Below are positions 8,094 to 17,129 of a stretch of DNA of 64,000 nt, piece after piece. A program made the translations under genes and the position numbers. Every line of letters begins with the position of its first letter. The first letter of the stretch is position 1. This DNA is from Chloroflexota bacterium (lineage in GTDB: Bacteria; Chloroflexota; Anaerolineae; Promineifilales; Promineifilaceae): the NCBI GenBank assembly GCA_013112725.1, contig JABFFZ010000013.1, positions 23,465-87,464 of the forward strand, written 5' to 3'. The notes under the pieces are model-generated. The model saw only the letters and a program-made list of their open reading frames with translations, was not told where the DNA came from and did no database searches.

Positions 8094-8122
8094 ATTATGA
8101 CACAACCACCTTATGTTGACAA
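8094..8122 (-). promoter_or_regulatory. Promoter for parvulin lipoprotein operon
   Basis: On the minus strand TTGTCA (8122-8117), a 17-base spacer and CATAAT (8099-8094) form a good sigma-70 promoter. The -10 box ends nine bases before the ATG at 8084, so the predicted transcript begins about three bases before the start codon. Confidence 0.6.
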
Positions 8123-9094
8123 CTACGGGAAAAAGAGGGGAGGCAATTCACTGCGGCCAAACAGGCGGCGCATCTGGCGCGTCAAGCGGCTGAAGCCGCC
8201 CTCCCGGTAACGTTCGGCCAATACCTGGGCCAGGTCTGCCAGATTTTCATACGCCGCAAATTCATCTCCCAAACCGCCACGATATTTGGAGAGCCAGACA
8301 AACAAGTCCGCTTCCGTGCGTCCGGGAAAATCGGCCAGCAAGTTAGAATCGTGAATGATTTGCACGGTAGGCAAATAGACCATCTCATACCAGGCCAACA
8401 CCGCTTCGGGATAAGCCATTTCTTCCCCATCAATCAGCGCCAACGTCTGGCGCAAATCCTGAATTTGCATCAGGAGTTCGGTGTAACGCCCTGGCGAGGT
8501 GAAGCAGATGGTATGGTCGGGGATGAGAACATCCAGCCCTGTTTTTTGCATAAAGTTGCGTTCGCCTAATTGGATAAATATGCGGTCAAGGTCGTCATCC
8601 GGGTTAATTTCGATCTCTTCCGGGTATTTCCAGACGTGGGCTTCGATGGTGGGGATTTGCAGGTGGCGGGCCACCGAGACACGATGGTTGCCATCACGCA
8701 CAAAGTAGACATTGCCCACTTGATACACTTCAATAGGCGGCCAACCGGCGGTAACTGCCAGGGCATCTACCTGCGACCACCGCTCGCGTAGGCTGTCAGA
8801 AAGCGGCAAAAATTGGCGATTAAATTCGCGGTAACGGCCGACGCTGCCGACGACGGCCGTCAGCGGAATTTCCTGCACACCCTGATACAGGGGGTTTTGC
8901 CAGCGTAGTTCACTGCGAATAGCATCAAAAGGTAGCAGGCGGGTATCACGCCCGGTCAACCGGGCGGCGGCTTCATGTAGTACGGCCTGCCGTCTGGCCC
9001 GGTCAAATCGCTGCCAAGCCTGGGATCGTGTTTCAGTTAATTCGTCCATAACGGGCACAGTGTAGGCAGCAGCAGTAGGGATTACATCGGACAC
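8123..9094 (-). CDS. ParB/sulfiredoxin-fold protein, unknown function
   Basis: A 323-residue cytoplasmic protein containing a ParB-like nuclease fold. The motif VGNVYFVRDGNHRVSVARHL (around residues 125-145) is the G(N/E)HR-x-(V/A) signature by which ParB-type domains bind a nucleotide or phosphate, and PIEVYQVGNVYFV fits the strand before it. There is no ParB helix-turn-helix DNA-binding region and no partner parA, so chromosome partition is unlikely. Similar proteins in actinobacteria and Chloroflexota are annotated as ParB-like or DUF4032. The C-terminal 150 residues, with LIPDHTICFTSPGRYTELLM and YRGGLGDEFAAYENLADLAQ, are unrecognised. It lies just upstream of the parvulin operon on the same strand; that operon's -35 box ends one base before this gene's stop. 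Confidence 0.65.
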   Translation of the reverse strand: MSDVIPTAAAYTVPVMDELTETRSQAWQRFDRARRQAVLHEAAARLTGRDTRLLPFDAIRSELRWQNPLYQGVQEIPLTAVVGSVGRYREFNRQFLPLSDSLRERWSQVDALAVTAGWPPIEVYQVGNVYFVRDGNHRVSVARHLQIPTIEAHVWKYPEEIEINPDDDLDRIFIQLGERNFMQKTGLDVLIPDHTICFTSPGRYTELLMQIQDLRQTLALIDGEEMAYPEAVLAWYEMVYLPTVQIIHDSNLLADFPGRTEADLFVWLSKYRGGLGDEFAAYENLADLAQVLAERYREGGFSRLTRQMRRLFGRSELPPLFFP

Positions 9095-9136
9095 GTTGCC
9101 CGAAACGGCCGTCTCATTTGTTGTATAGTGTAGACA

Positions 9137-9228
9137 GCCCGTGACCCGTAATCGGTAATCCGTAACCGGTAATCGGACTTCGGCTCACCAATTACCGACA
9201 ACCGATTACCGATTACCGATTACCGCCC
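9137..9228. repeat. CGTAATCGG-type repeat (family A) hairpin
   Basis: Words CCCGTGACCCGTAATCGG and TAATCCGTAACCGGTAATCG, then inverted words CAATTACCGACAACCGATTA and CCGATTACCGATTACCG. This gives a long imperfect hairpin between two divergent genes. Confidence 0.8.
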
Positions 9229-9268
9229 ACCCCTTGCCGGGCATGGAAAATTAGGTGATCATTAGCAT

Positions 9269-10189
9269 ATGATAGGAAAAATGCAATTTCACCCTGAAGT
9301 GCAGGCGGCGTTGGCCGCCGGGCAGCCGGTGGTAGCGCTGGAAAGCACCCTGATCACCCATGGGCTGCCGTACCCGGATAATGTACAAACGGCCGTACAG
9401 ATGGAAACGGCCGTGCGCGCTGGCGGCGCAATCCCGGCGACCATTGCCATTTTACAGGGCGTCATTCACGTGGGGTTGACGGGCGCACAGATTGAGCTGT
9501 TGGGGCAGTTGGCGGGTACGGCCGTGCGCAAATGCAGCCGCCGTGACCTGCCCCTGGCTGTGGCCCGCCGCGAAAATGGGGCCACAACGGTAGCCGGGAC
9601 GATGATTGTGGCGCAGATGGCCGGGATTGAACTATTTGCGACCGGCGGTATTGGCGGTGTACATCGCGGCCATCCGTTCGACGTGAGCGCCGACCTGATG
9701 GAATTGGGACGCACGGCCGTAACCGTGGTATGCAGCGGCGCTAAATCCATCCTGGACCTGCCCGCCACCCGCGAAGTGTTGGAAACACAAGGCATCCCCG
9801 TAATCGGCTACCAGACGGCGGAGATGCCCGCCTTTTTTGCCCGGCGCAGTGGGCTGCCGGTGGATGTTTCTGTGCAAAGCCCGGCAGAGGTGGCCGAGAT
9901 CATAGTCGCCCGGCGCAGCCTGGGGCTGCAAAATGGCCTGCTGGTGACGGTACCCCCACCGGAAGCAGATGCCTGTGACCCGGACGAGGTAGAAGCGGCC
10001 ATCACGCAGGCCACCCGTGAGGCAGACCAGCAAGGCATTTACGGCCCGGCGTCTACACCCTGGCTGCTGCGGCGCGTGGTGGAATTGACGGACGGCCGTA
10101 GCCTGCACGCCAACACTGCTCTGTTGCGTCACAATGCACAGATAGCCGGGGAGATTGCCCTGGCTTTCAGTAATTGGGTAATTGGGTAA
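9269..10189 (+). CDS. psuG: Pseudouridine-5'-phosphate glycosidase
   Basis: Splits pseudouridine 5'-phosphate into uracil and ribose 5-phosphate, the second step of pseudouridine breakdown. The 306-residue length and the motifs PVVALESTLITHGLPYPDN near the N-terminus (catalytic Glu region), GGIGGVHRGHPFDVSADLME and GLLVTVPPPEA are characteristic. The Lys in RKCSRRDLP fits the Schiff-base lysine. No psuK pseudouridine kinase neighbours it. Two starts are possible: ATG at 9269 (AGGTG about 11 bases upstream) or ATG at 9281 (AGGAAAA just upstream). The last six residues (SNWVIG) and the TAA stop are encoded by a GTAATTGGGTAATT repeat, so the original C-terminus may have been altered. Confidence 0.92.
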   Translation: MIGKMQFHPEVQAALAAGQPVVALESTLITHGLPYPDNVQTAVQMETAVRAGGAIPATIAILQGVIHVGLTGAQIELLGQLAGTAVRKCSRRDLPLAVARRENGATTVAGTMIVAQMAGIELFATGGIGGVHRGHPFDVSADLMELGRTAVTVVCSGAKSILDLPATREVLETQGIPVIGYQTAEMPAFFARRSGLPVDVSVQSPAEVAEIIVARRSLGLQNGLLVTVPPPEADACDPDEVEAAITQATREADQQGIYGPASTPWLLRRVVELTDGRSLHANTALLRHNAQIAGEIALAFSNWVIG

Positions 10190-10201
10190 TTACTCAATTA
10201 T
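10169..10201. repeat. GTAATTGGGTAATTACTC-type repeat (family B)
   Basis: Words AGTAATTGGGTAATTGGG, then TAATTACTCAATTA inverted. The element straddles the psuG stop codon (10187-10189) and encodes its last residues. Confidence 0.8.
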
Positions 10202-10271
10202 CAATCCTTAAGATTCAGGTTAAGGCCACTGGTTAATATGTACTATTACGAGAGCGCATCGTGACGTCTTT

Positions 10272-10301
10272 TTGTTGTAACCGAAATCGTTTGATTATAA
10301 T
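10272..10301 (+). promoter_or_regulatory. Promoter for histidine kinase
   Basis: TTGTTG (10272-10277), an 18-base spacer and a perfect TATAAT (10296-10301). Transcription would begin near 10308, which fits a start at 10338/10344 or at the TTG at 10320. Confidence 0.55.
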
Positions 10302-10343
10302 TCACAACCGACAGCCTCGTTGAATTGTCACGAGCAAATGCGC

Positions 10344-11813
10344 ATGACCAAGAAACTCCTGGCAAAGATTCACAATGAGTTTAAGCGCCTGAATACACTG
10401 ACTCTAGTGGTGGCAGGAGCTGCCCTCTTCCTGCTCATTGGCGTATATATCCTCCTTTATTTGGTTGTCTTCAACGTAAACCCGGTGGGCTGGATTCCCG
10501 GTCTGATTGTCGCCGTGTTGGTGCTGCTGCTGGTTAGCGGTGTGGTCTATCTGCTCATTGATAGCGCCGATAGCCGGGTGCGGGAACTGGCCGGGAAAAG
10601 TATTGACAGTGAATTACAGCAATTGCGCGCAGCTACCAATCGAGCCAGGTCATTGCAATCTATGGCTTCGGTGATGCGGGCCACGTTGAGTTTTGAACGG
10701 GTGGTGCAAGAAGCGATGGAGGTGTGCAGCCTGGCGATGGAAGAGGCTGGCGTGCCGCGCAATTCATTGGTGGGGGCCGTATTTTTGTATCACGGCCGTG
10801 AACTTACCCCCGTGGCCACCCGCCGTTTGGCCAACATTGACGATGGCAAGAGCATTAAAGGACAGCAGGGAGCCGTAGCCGAAGCGTTGAACAATGCCGA
10901 AATGGTCTTGATTGAATCGCCGCGCACCGATCCAGAACTGCGCCAGTTTATGGCTTTTCAGAACTGCGCCAAAGCGGTGTGCATTCCCCTGCGCGCCGGG
11001 TTCCAGATTTTTGGGGTAATGGTGATCGGTTCCAGCACACCCATAAAATTTGAGCAGGAACAGTTTGATCTGTTTGATGCCGTAGCCGACCAGGCAGTGA
11101 TTGCCCTGCAAAACGCGCAGCTTTACCAACGGCTGGAAGCAGAAAAGCAGCGCATTATTGAAGCTGACGAAGAAGCGCGTAAGGAACTGGCCCGCGATCT
11201 GCACGATGGGCCTACACAAAGTATTGCCGCCATTGCCATGCGCATCAATTTCATTCGTTCCCTGATGACCAGAGACCCGGAATCGGCGCTGAATGAGCTG
11301 GAGAAGGTGGAGCAGCTTGCCAAACAAACCAGCAAGGATATTCGCGGCATGTTGTTTACGTTACGGCCGTTGGTGCTGGAAACACAAGGGTTGACGGCCG
11401 CCGTGGAAACGGTCATCACCCGCCTGCACGAAAATGATGGCCTGAACATTAAACTTAGCGGCGGTGAGCACGGCGATCTGCTCACCGAATCGGCGCAAAG
11501 TGTCGTTTTTTCCATTGTGGAAGAGGCATTGGGCAATGCCCGCAAATACTCGGAAGCGGAGATGATTTTGGTGCGCTTCTGGCGCGAAGATAACCTGTTT
11601 GTGGCCATGGTGAAAGACAACGGCAAAGGGTTTGATGTGCAGGATGTGAATGCCGATTACAGTTCGCGGGGCAGCCTGGGCATGATCAATATGCGGGAAC
11701 GAGCCGACCGCATTGATGGCTCCTTAAAATTGGAGTCTGCGCCAGGGGAGGGAACTACTGTCACCCTGGTGGTGCCGCTGGATAAACACGGCCGTCGTGT
11801 AGCTATGAGATAA
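10344..11813 (+). CDS. Sensor histidine kinase with GAF domain (HisKA_3/NarL type)
   Basis: Membrane-bound two-component kinase of the NarX/LiaS group. Two membrane helices (LTLVVAGAALFLLIGVYILL and IPGLIVAVLVLLLVSGVVYL) flank a very short loop, so it probably senses the membrane or acts through its cytoplasmic GAF domain (LSFERVVQEAMEVCSLAMEE to FDAVADQAVIALQNAQLYQR). The phosphorylation site is the His in ELARDLHDGPTQ, typical of HisKA_3. The ATP-binding domain shows VEEALGNARKYSEA (N box) and DNGKGFD with GSLGMINMRERA (G boxes). I prefer the ATG at 10344, with GAG nine bases upstream; the frame is open from a TTG at 10320. No response regulator gene is adjacent, so it is an orphan. A long hairpin follows the gene. 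Confidence 0.9.
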   Translation: MTKKLLAKIHNEFKRLNTLTLVVAGAALFLLIGVYILLYLVVFNVNPVGWIPGLIVAVLVLLLVSGVVYLLIDSADSRVRELAGKSIDSELQQLRAATNRARSLQSMASVMRATLSFERVVQEAMEVCSLAMEEAGVPRNSLVGAVFLYHGRELTPVATRRLANIDDGKSIKGQQGAVAEALNNAEMVLIESPRTDPELRQFMAFQNCAKAVCIPLRAGFQIFGVMVIGSSTPIKFEQEQFDLFDAVADQAVIALQNAQLYQRLEAEKQRIIEADEEARKELARDLHDGPTQSIAAIAMRINFIRSLMTRDPESALNELEKVEQLAKQTSKDIRGMLFTLRPLVLETQGLTAAVETVITRLHENDGLNIKLSGGEHGDLLTESAQSVVFSIVEEALGNARKYSEAEMILVRFWREDNLFVAMVKDNGKGFDVQDVNADYSSRGSLGMINMRERADRIDGSLKLESAPGEGTTVTLVVPLDKHGRRVAMR

Positions 11814-11863
11814 AAAACGGCGATCAAGATAGGGGGATATTGAGACATTGCGGGTAAGCGTTC

Positions 11864-11927
11864 AGACTTGACAAGTTTTTTACCAGAGGCAGTTGCCGCA
11901 ATTTAGGTGTAAAAACTTGTCAAGTCT
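11864..11927. terminator. Hairpin with 17-bp perfect arms (GACTTGACAAGTTTTT family)
   Basis: Arms AGACTTGACAAGTTTTT (11864-11880) and AAAAACTTGTCAAGTCT (11911-11927) are exact reverse complements around a 30-base loop. The element follows the histidine kinase gene. It shares 14 of 16 arm bases with the hairpin at 62726-62784 and loosely resembles the one at 43899-43933. It may act as a bidirectional terminator or be a dispersed repeat. Confidence 0.75.
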
Positions 11928-12077
11928 CCATAAAAACAGCTGGGTCTTCAGGAATTCAGGAGATTGACAACCTGTGAAGCGTGAAACGTGACCAGAGAGA
12001 TATCACCCTTCACGCCAAAGCCCACAAAATCCCAAAGGGCCAAATATCCCGCTATCCTGATATCTCCCCCCTCCACT

Positions 12078-13562
12078 ATGTCCCCCTTCACCCGATTCCG
12101 CGCGCCGGTATCCGGGCGCTCTCTCCGCAGACAGCAAATTGCCCTGGTTGTGCTGGCGCTGCTCAGTCTGGCGGGCTATGTGTGGATGGCATTTTGGTTC
12201 CCGCTGTCCCCGTTTTACCGGCAGGTACCGCTGGCTGATGTGCGTGATTTTACGCCGTCGCTGGCGGCGGGGGCAGCCTATGGCTTGCTGTTGCTGGTTT
12301 TGTATGGGCTGTATTGGCTGGCGTTTCGGCTGACGCAGCAGGGAGGGCTGCGGCTGCGGATGAGTTTTGTGTGGGGCACGGCCGTACTTTTTAGCCTGCC
12401 CCTGTTGTTTACCTATCCCTTCAATGCCACCGACGTGTTTCGTTATCTCATTCACGGCCGTATCACCGCCTTCTACCACACCAACCCTTACCTGACGCCG
12501 CCGGACGCCTTTCCCCAAGACCCTTTCCTGCCGCTGGCGGGTGAGTGGGCCGGCGAAACCTCGCCCTATGGCCCGGTGTGGGAGATGGGCGCGGCGGCCA
12601 TTGCCGCCCTGACAGGCAATGATTTGTATGCGGGCCTACTGCTGTTTAAGTTGGGAGGATTAGCTACCTTTCTGTTGTGTAGCTGGCTGTTGTGGCTGCT
12701 GTTGGCCGATGCGCCACCGGTGCGCCGGGTGGGGCTGACGCTGTTGTGGGCCTGGAATCCGGCGCTGCTGCTCGTTTTTGTGGTGGATGCGCACAATGAT
12801 GCCCTGATGCTGTTGTGGCTGTTGTTGGGGTATTGGCTGTGGCGGCGCGGGTATGCGGTAATGGGTCTCATCGCCATGTTCCTGGCCGTTTTAACCAAGC
12901 CGATTGCGCTGCTGCCATTGGCCTTCTTCGGGCTGGCCATATGGCGCAGCTTGCCGGGCCGCGCCGCCAGGGTCAGGTTTTTAATGATCACGGCCGTGAC
13001 TACCCTACTCCTCACCTTCTTTACCTTTCTTCCCTTTGGCTCGCCTTTTTTGCTGGCGGCCCGGCTGGCGCGGGAAGCGTCCCATTACCCCGGCTTTTCG
13101 CCGGTAACGTTGATTTTGCTGTTCATCCCCGAATGGGGCGCGTTGACAATGGAAAGGTATACCCTGATTGTCAACCTGGGGCGGCTGCTCTTTTTGCTGC
13201 TGGCGGGCTGGCTAACCTGGCGCGCGTGGCACGGCCGTAACCCCCTGCGCGCCGCGGCCGACATCTTCTTTGCTTACCTGCTGACCACCCCCGCTTTTCG
13301 CATCTGGTATGCGGCCTGGCCGTTTCCCTGGCTGTTGCTGGATGAAGGGGGTCAAAAGGAGGCGGGCAGCCCAACGGTCGTCTCCTACCGGCTGCGGGTG
13401 GGGTTGTGGTTTCTGCTCACTACCCAACTGTCCGTCATCATCTACGGTCATCTACATCATTACCGGCTGGGTGAAGCCAGTTTTCCCACCCATTTCATCG
13501 GCGTCCCTTTTACCTTTGGCCTGCCGTTTGTTTTGGCATGGCAGCGGAAAAGGAGTGGATAA
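12078..13562 (+). CDS. GT-C fold mannosyltransferase-like membrane protein
   Basis: Polytopic membrane glycosyltransferase of about 494 residues using a polyprenyl-phosphate sugar donor. It has 10 or more hydrophobic helices, an early loop TYPFNATDVFRYLIHGRITA containing the acidic residue expected of GT-C enzymes, and YHTNPYLTPPDAFPQDPFLP, a pattern seen in MptB-like alpha-1,6-mannosyltransferases and GT87 proteins. WAWNPALLLVFVVDAHNDAL is also typical. I chose the ATG of MSPFTRFRAP; 30 upstream codons are open but look like repeat-derived sequence (ATATCCCGCTATCC). No clear ribosome site is visible. The last codons, QRKRSG and stop, lie in a 54-base palindrome shared with the convergent YihY gene. 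Confidence 0.8.
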   Translation: MSPFTRFRAPVSGRSLRRQQIALVVLALLSLAGYVWMAFWFPLSPFYRQVPLADVRDFTPSLAAGAAYGLLLLVLYGLYWLAFRLTQQGGLRLRMSFVWGTAVLFSLPLLFTYPFNATDVFRYLIHGRITAFYHTNPYLTPPDAFPQDPFLPLAGEWAGETSPYGPVWEMGAAAIAALTGNDLYAGLLLFKLGGLATFLLCSWLLWLLLADAPPVRRVGLTLLWAWNPALLLVFVVDAHNDALMLLWLLLGYWLWRRGYAVMGLIAMFLAVLTKPIALLPLAFFGLAIWRSLPGRAARVRFLMITAVTTLLLTFFTFLPFGSPFLLAARLAREASHYPGFSPVTLILLFIPEWGALTMERYTLIVNLGRLLFLLLAGWLTWRAWHGRNPLRAAADIFFAYLLTTPAFRIWYAAWPFPWLLLDEGGQKEAGSPTVVSYRLRVGLWFLLTTQLSVIIYGHLHHYRLGEASFPTHFIGVPFTFGLPFVLAWQRKRSG

Positions 13563-13593
13563 ACGGCCGTTTATCCACTCCTTTTCCGCTGCC
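13540..13593. terminator. 54-bp perfect palindrome joining two convergent genes
   Basis: Two 27-base arms, exact reverse complements with no loop, are centred on ACGGCCGT. Each arm contains the last six codons and the stop of one gene (plus-strand stop 13560-13562, minus-strand stop 13571-13573), so both proteins end in QRKRSG. It would act as a bidirectional terminator or 3'-end RNA stabiliser. The symmetry implies that one gene end was copied, inverted, onto the other. Confidence 0.95.
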
Positions 13594-14536
13594 GCACATA
13601 AGCCACATTCAAGTGCGCGCCAAAGAGGAAGATAAAGCTGCTCACATACGTCCAGGTGAGAAAGACAATGACTGTTGTCACCGAGCCGTACACCAGATTG
13701 GTGCGCGACAGGTAAAGGTCAATGATGGAGAGAAAGCTGTCTTTCACCACTGACCAGGTGAACCCGGCGATCAATGCCCCCGGCAGTACATCGCGCCAGG
13801 AGAGGCGCCGGTGGGGCAGAAAGCGGTACAACATGGCAAACAAACCTATGCTGACGGCGACTGTCCATAATTCGGTGGTGTAGGGACGGTACGGCCGTAA
13901 CTCTTCCGGGTAAAACGAATTGATAATGGCCACCACCGTGCCGCCATACAACGAGGCCAGCAGCACCGCAATCCCCAAAAACAACACCATCAACATCGCC
14001 AATCCGCGCTGCCGGAACGCCGACCGCGACCAGGTGAGTTCCACGCCCCATACCCTGTCCATCGCCCGCGTCAGTGCCGTAAAGATGTTGGAAGCCGTCC
14101 AAAACAAAATGAGAACGGCAATGCCGGTGATGGGGGCGCGGGCATTGACAATACTCTCGATATTTTGCCCCAGCAGCGCCTGCAAACCGGGCACAATAAA
14201 CTCCAGCCGGTTCATAATTTCTGACTCGACCACAGACGGGTCTACCCACAGGCTGGCAATGGCCACGGAGAGCAAAATGAGCGGGAAAAGAGAGAAAAGG
14301 GTGTAGTAGCCGATGGACGAAGCCACCATGCCGGTATCGGAACCAAAGGTTTGTTGCAAGGCGCTGCCGGTGATGAACAGCCAGTGACGGCCGTATCCCC
14401 CCAGCCAGCCCGCCCATTCACCGCCAAGCTGCCATAATCGTTCGCCTTGTTTGCGCCACTCCAACATGGGCAGCAAGTATACCCGCCACCTGGTTAGAGG
14501 CACAAATGCGGCTATAAACGCCCGCCATCCTCTCAT
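13571..14536 (-). CDS. YihY/BrkB family inner-membrane protein
   Basis: A 321-residue integral membrane protein of the YihY/virulence factor BrkB family, a widespread family of unknown transport-like function that was once misannotated as RNase BN. Six membrane helices are visible. The family core is present: MVASSIGYYTLFSLFPLILL, then ALLGQNIESIVNARAPITGI, LFWTASNIFTALTRAMDRVW and LYGSVTTVIVFLTWTYVSSF-like motifs near the end. Its ATG overlaps the stop of the upstream glycosyltransferase gene by four bases, so the two are translationally coupled. Its C-terminal QRKRSG duplicates that of the convergent gene. Confidence 0.9.
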   Translation of the reverse strand: MRGWRAFIAAFVPLTRWRVYLLPMLEWRKQGERLWQLGGEWAGWLGGYGRHWLFITGSALQQTFGSDTGMVASSIGYYTLFSLFPLILLSVAIASLWVDPSVVESEIMNRLEFIVPGLQALLGQNIESIVNARAPITGIAVLILFWTASNIFTALTRAMDRVWGVELTWSRSAFRQRGLAMLMVLFLGIAVLLASLYGGTVVAIINSFYPEELRPYRPYTTELWTVAVSIGLFAMLYRFLPHRRLSWRDVLPGALIAGFTWSVVKDSFLSIIDLYLSRTNLVYGSVTTVIVFLTWTYVSSFIFLFGAHLNVAYVRQRKRSG

Positions 14537-17040
14537 TCAACCGGCGCGACTTCAATAGTCGTCAGACTAACCCCCTCTGCGCCATCGGTCAGCGGCAGGC
14601 GCACCCCCGTTTGCCAGTTATAAAAACCGGTGTTCAGCTGATACACACCTGGCGGCGCATCCGCCGGGATGGGAATGGCGACTTTATGAATCACAGTAGA
14701 ACCAACAGGCCAGGCCGTCATAGGATACAGCGAGCGGCACGGCTCACCATCATCCTGCCCCCACAACGGGCCGCCGCTGGCCGGATTAAACGCTGTGCCT
14801 ACCAGATGGGTATATGTGGTCAGGCCCGCATCAACCGCGCCGCCGGTTTGATAGTAAAGCGTCAGATGAATGGTTTGTCCCGGTTGGAAAACGGCCGTGT
14901 GCAAGTCATATCCCCGTAACTGTATCTGGCCACCCCAATCAGCGGCCTGGCTAAATTGAGGCTGCGCCTCTATTGCCGGCGCCATCAGCGCGGCATATCC
15001 CAGATGATACGGCCGTCCCGCATCCCACTCTTCGGCCACAAAATCCATCCAGGGGAAATCGTCTAACAATCCGGCTAAGGACGGCCGTCCTGCATCCGGG
15101 AAAAAGGCAAATAGAAATTCATTCCCCGCCGCCGGCTGGTGCGGCGGCAGCACCAGGCAGCCCAAACCTTCATAAGCCACAAAAGCAGCAATCAACGCCC
15201 CAACCGGCTGCGGGCTGGTCTCATCAGGCGGCACAAAGTAAAAATAAAGGGGATCGGCCGGCCAATTGTTCCACAAATAATCATGCACCGCCGGCGCACT
15301 GTCCGGGGTAATGGGCAAATAGCTGGTGCTTTTGCCATCCCCCTCACTGGGCGGCCAGGAAATTCTCTCACACCTCTTAATTTGCGCCGCATCCACATTC
15401 TGGTGGGCAACCACAATTTTCTCATCCCCCACAAGCTGCAAACCCGGCTCAAAACAATCCACATAACCCGCCGGCGGATAGCGATCATGCGCCATCCGCC
15501 GCTCTTCATCCAGAACCACCGGATTGCGGGCTATCACATAATCATTCAGGCCATGCGTATCAATAATGGCGGTGGTGGGCAAGACCCAGCCAGGCACACC
15601 CACACCGCCGCTGACAATGATCGGATAGGTATCCTCGTCCAGCCGCAAACCCAGCTCCCGCGCCGGAAACAACTGCAATTGGTACACATGAAAAAGGGCA
15701 TGTTCCTGGACGCGCACCCCCACCTCATGGTCAATAAGCCAGGCCTGCACATCATCGAAAGTCTGCATGTACGGCCGTATCCACACCGGAAAGCGATGGG
15801 CAATGGGAATATGGATAAAAAACTCCTCATCCTGTTGGTGAACCCTATTCGTTTCCTGCCAATGCACCCAGGGAATGGGCCAACTGGCCAGAATAAACAA
15901 TCCCAGGTACACCAACGCCCCCACCGCATGAAATTCAAGCCGGTTAAGCAGCCACACAGCCGAAACAAAGATCAACAAAACCAACTGGCTGTAGACGCGA
16001 TACTCAAAATGATCGCCGCCAATAATCAGCGTGTAATAAGCAAAATGCGCCAACACCGTACCTACAATGACACTGTCAATCACAAACCGGCTAAAGATGA
16101 ATGTTTTGACATCAGCCACCGCCTGCCAATGGGCGCGCCGGGTACGCAGCGCCTGAAACAAGAACAAAATCGCCAGGATCAGCCAGAACCACAAGGCATA
16201 TTCCACCACAAATGAAAACAAATAGCGCAAACCACTTTCCGGCCAGGCGGCCACATATTTGGCTGCATATGTGTTCGGCAGCCATTCGCCATATTTCTGC
16301 TTACGCCAGAGAAAATGAACAACCACAATCAGCAGCGGCGTCAGCGTCAGCAAGGCGCGCGCCTGAAACCGTTTGTCTTTCACCTGTTCGGCAAAGGTCA
16401 ACAGCGCCAGGATCAGGGTAGCAGCCACAAACAGCAGGCCATCAGGGCGAGATAAAATGATGAACACGGCCGTGACCACCAACAGCAACAACCAACGCAT
16501 CGTCTTTTGGGGGAGAAACAGCCCACAAAATACCCAGGCCGTCACAAAAAAGTTAAACATAGCCGTTTCCAGCCCAGAACTGGCCCAGGCCAGATAGGTG
16601 CGATTGCTCAGGACAGCCAGCAAAACCAGCACCAGCAAAGGCAGGCGAATTTTTTGCAGCGCCGGGCGCAGTGGCATCAACAGCAGCATAGCCACCCCCA
16701 GCGCCGTCGTCCCCAGCGCAAAAACGAAAGCCACCGCATTGGCCGCAACCGGCGGCTCAACCCCTGTCAGCCGCCAGATACCATCCAGCAGCGCCACCCA
16801 TAAAAAACTGGTATAACCCTCTACCGGACGAAACGGCGGCGGATTCCAGGTATAGCCAAACCCTAACTGGCTGTTACTGACGTAGCGAAAAGCAATATAG
16901 GCATCATCCGTCAAAAACCATAAAGTCCGCCAGCCCCAATAAAGCCCCAGCCCCGCCAGGGAAAAAATGAGCAAGACCGCCGCCAAATGAAACCCATCAG
17001 GCTGGCGATACGCCCTGGAAAACCGCCATCTTTTTGTCAT
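14533..17040 (-). CDS. Large GT-C glycosyltransferase with extracytoplasmic C-terminal domain
   Basis: An 835-residue membrane glycosyltransferase. The first 380 residues hold about 10 helices, with the outer loop FLTDDAYIAFRYVSNSQLGF (catalytic DD near residue 43) and GYTWNPPPFRPVEGYTSFLW, a pattern like arabinofuranosyltransferase AftB and ArnT-like GT-C proteins. The remaining 450 residues are extracytoplasmic. They end in a beta-sandwich-like module (GGQIQLRGYDLHTAVFQPGQ, THLVGTAFN, GVYQLNTGFYNWQTGVRLPL) that I have seen appended to Chloroflexota membrane glycosyltransferases. It probably decorates a cell-surface glycan. The stop overlaps the YihY start. A perfect TATAAT (17050-17055, complement) lies nine bases before the ATG, although its -35 is poor. 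Confidence 0.8.
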   Translation of the reverse strand: MTKRWRFSRAYRQPDGFHLAAVLLIFSLAGLGLYWGWRTLWFLTDDAYIAFRYVSNSQLGFGYTWNPPPFRPVEGYTSFLWVALLDGIWRLTGVEPPVAANAVAFVFALGTTALGVAMLLLMPLRPALQKIRLPLLVLVLLAVLSNRTYLAWASSGLETAMFNFFVTAWVFCGLFLPQKTMRWLLLLVVTAVFIILSRPDGLLFVAATLILALLTFAEQVKDKRFQARALLTLTPLLIVVVHFLWRKQKYGEWLPNTYAAKYVAAWPESGLRYLFSFVVEYALWFWLILAILFLFQALRTRRAHWQAVADVKTFIFSRFVIDSVIVGTVLAHFAYYTLIIGGDHFEYRVYSQLVLLIFVSAVWLLNRLEFHAVGALVYLGLFILASWPIPWVHWQETNRVHQQDEEFFIHIPIAHRFPVWIRPYMQTFDDVQAWLIDHEVGVRVQEHALFHVYQLQLFPARELGLRLDEDTYPIIVSGGVGVPGWVLPTTAIIDTHGLNDYVIARNPVVLDEERRMAHDRYPPAGYVDCFEPGLQLVGDEKIVVAHQNVDAAQIKRCERISWPPSEGDGKSTSYLPITPDSAPAVHDYLWNNWPADPLYFYFVPPDETSPQPVGALIAAFVAYEGLGCLVLPPHQPAAGNEFLFAFFPDAGRPSLAGLLDDFPWMDFVAEEWDAGRPYHLGYAALMAPAIEAQPQFSQAADWGGQIQLRGYDLHTAVFQPGQTIHLTLYYQTGGAVDAGLTTYTHLVGTAFNPASGGPLWGQDDGEPCRSLYPMTAWPVGSTVIHKVAIPIPADAPPGVYQLNTGFYNWQTGVRLPLTDGAEGVSLTTIEVAPVE

Positions 17041-17129
17041 AACCGGCTGATTATAACGTTATCAGAGCCACAAGCGCAGATTGGTACAATCTTTAAGATT
17101 GAGCCAATCTATGGTACATTCCCGCCCTT

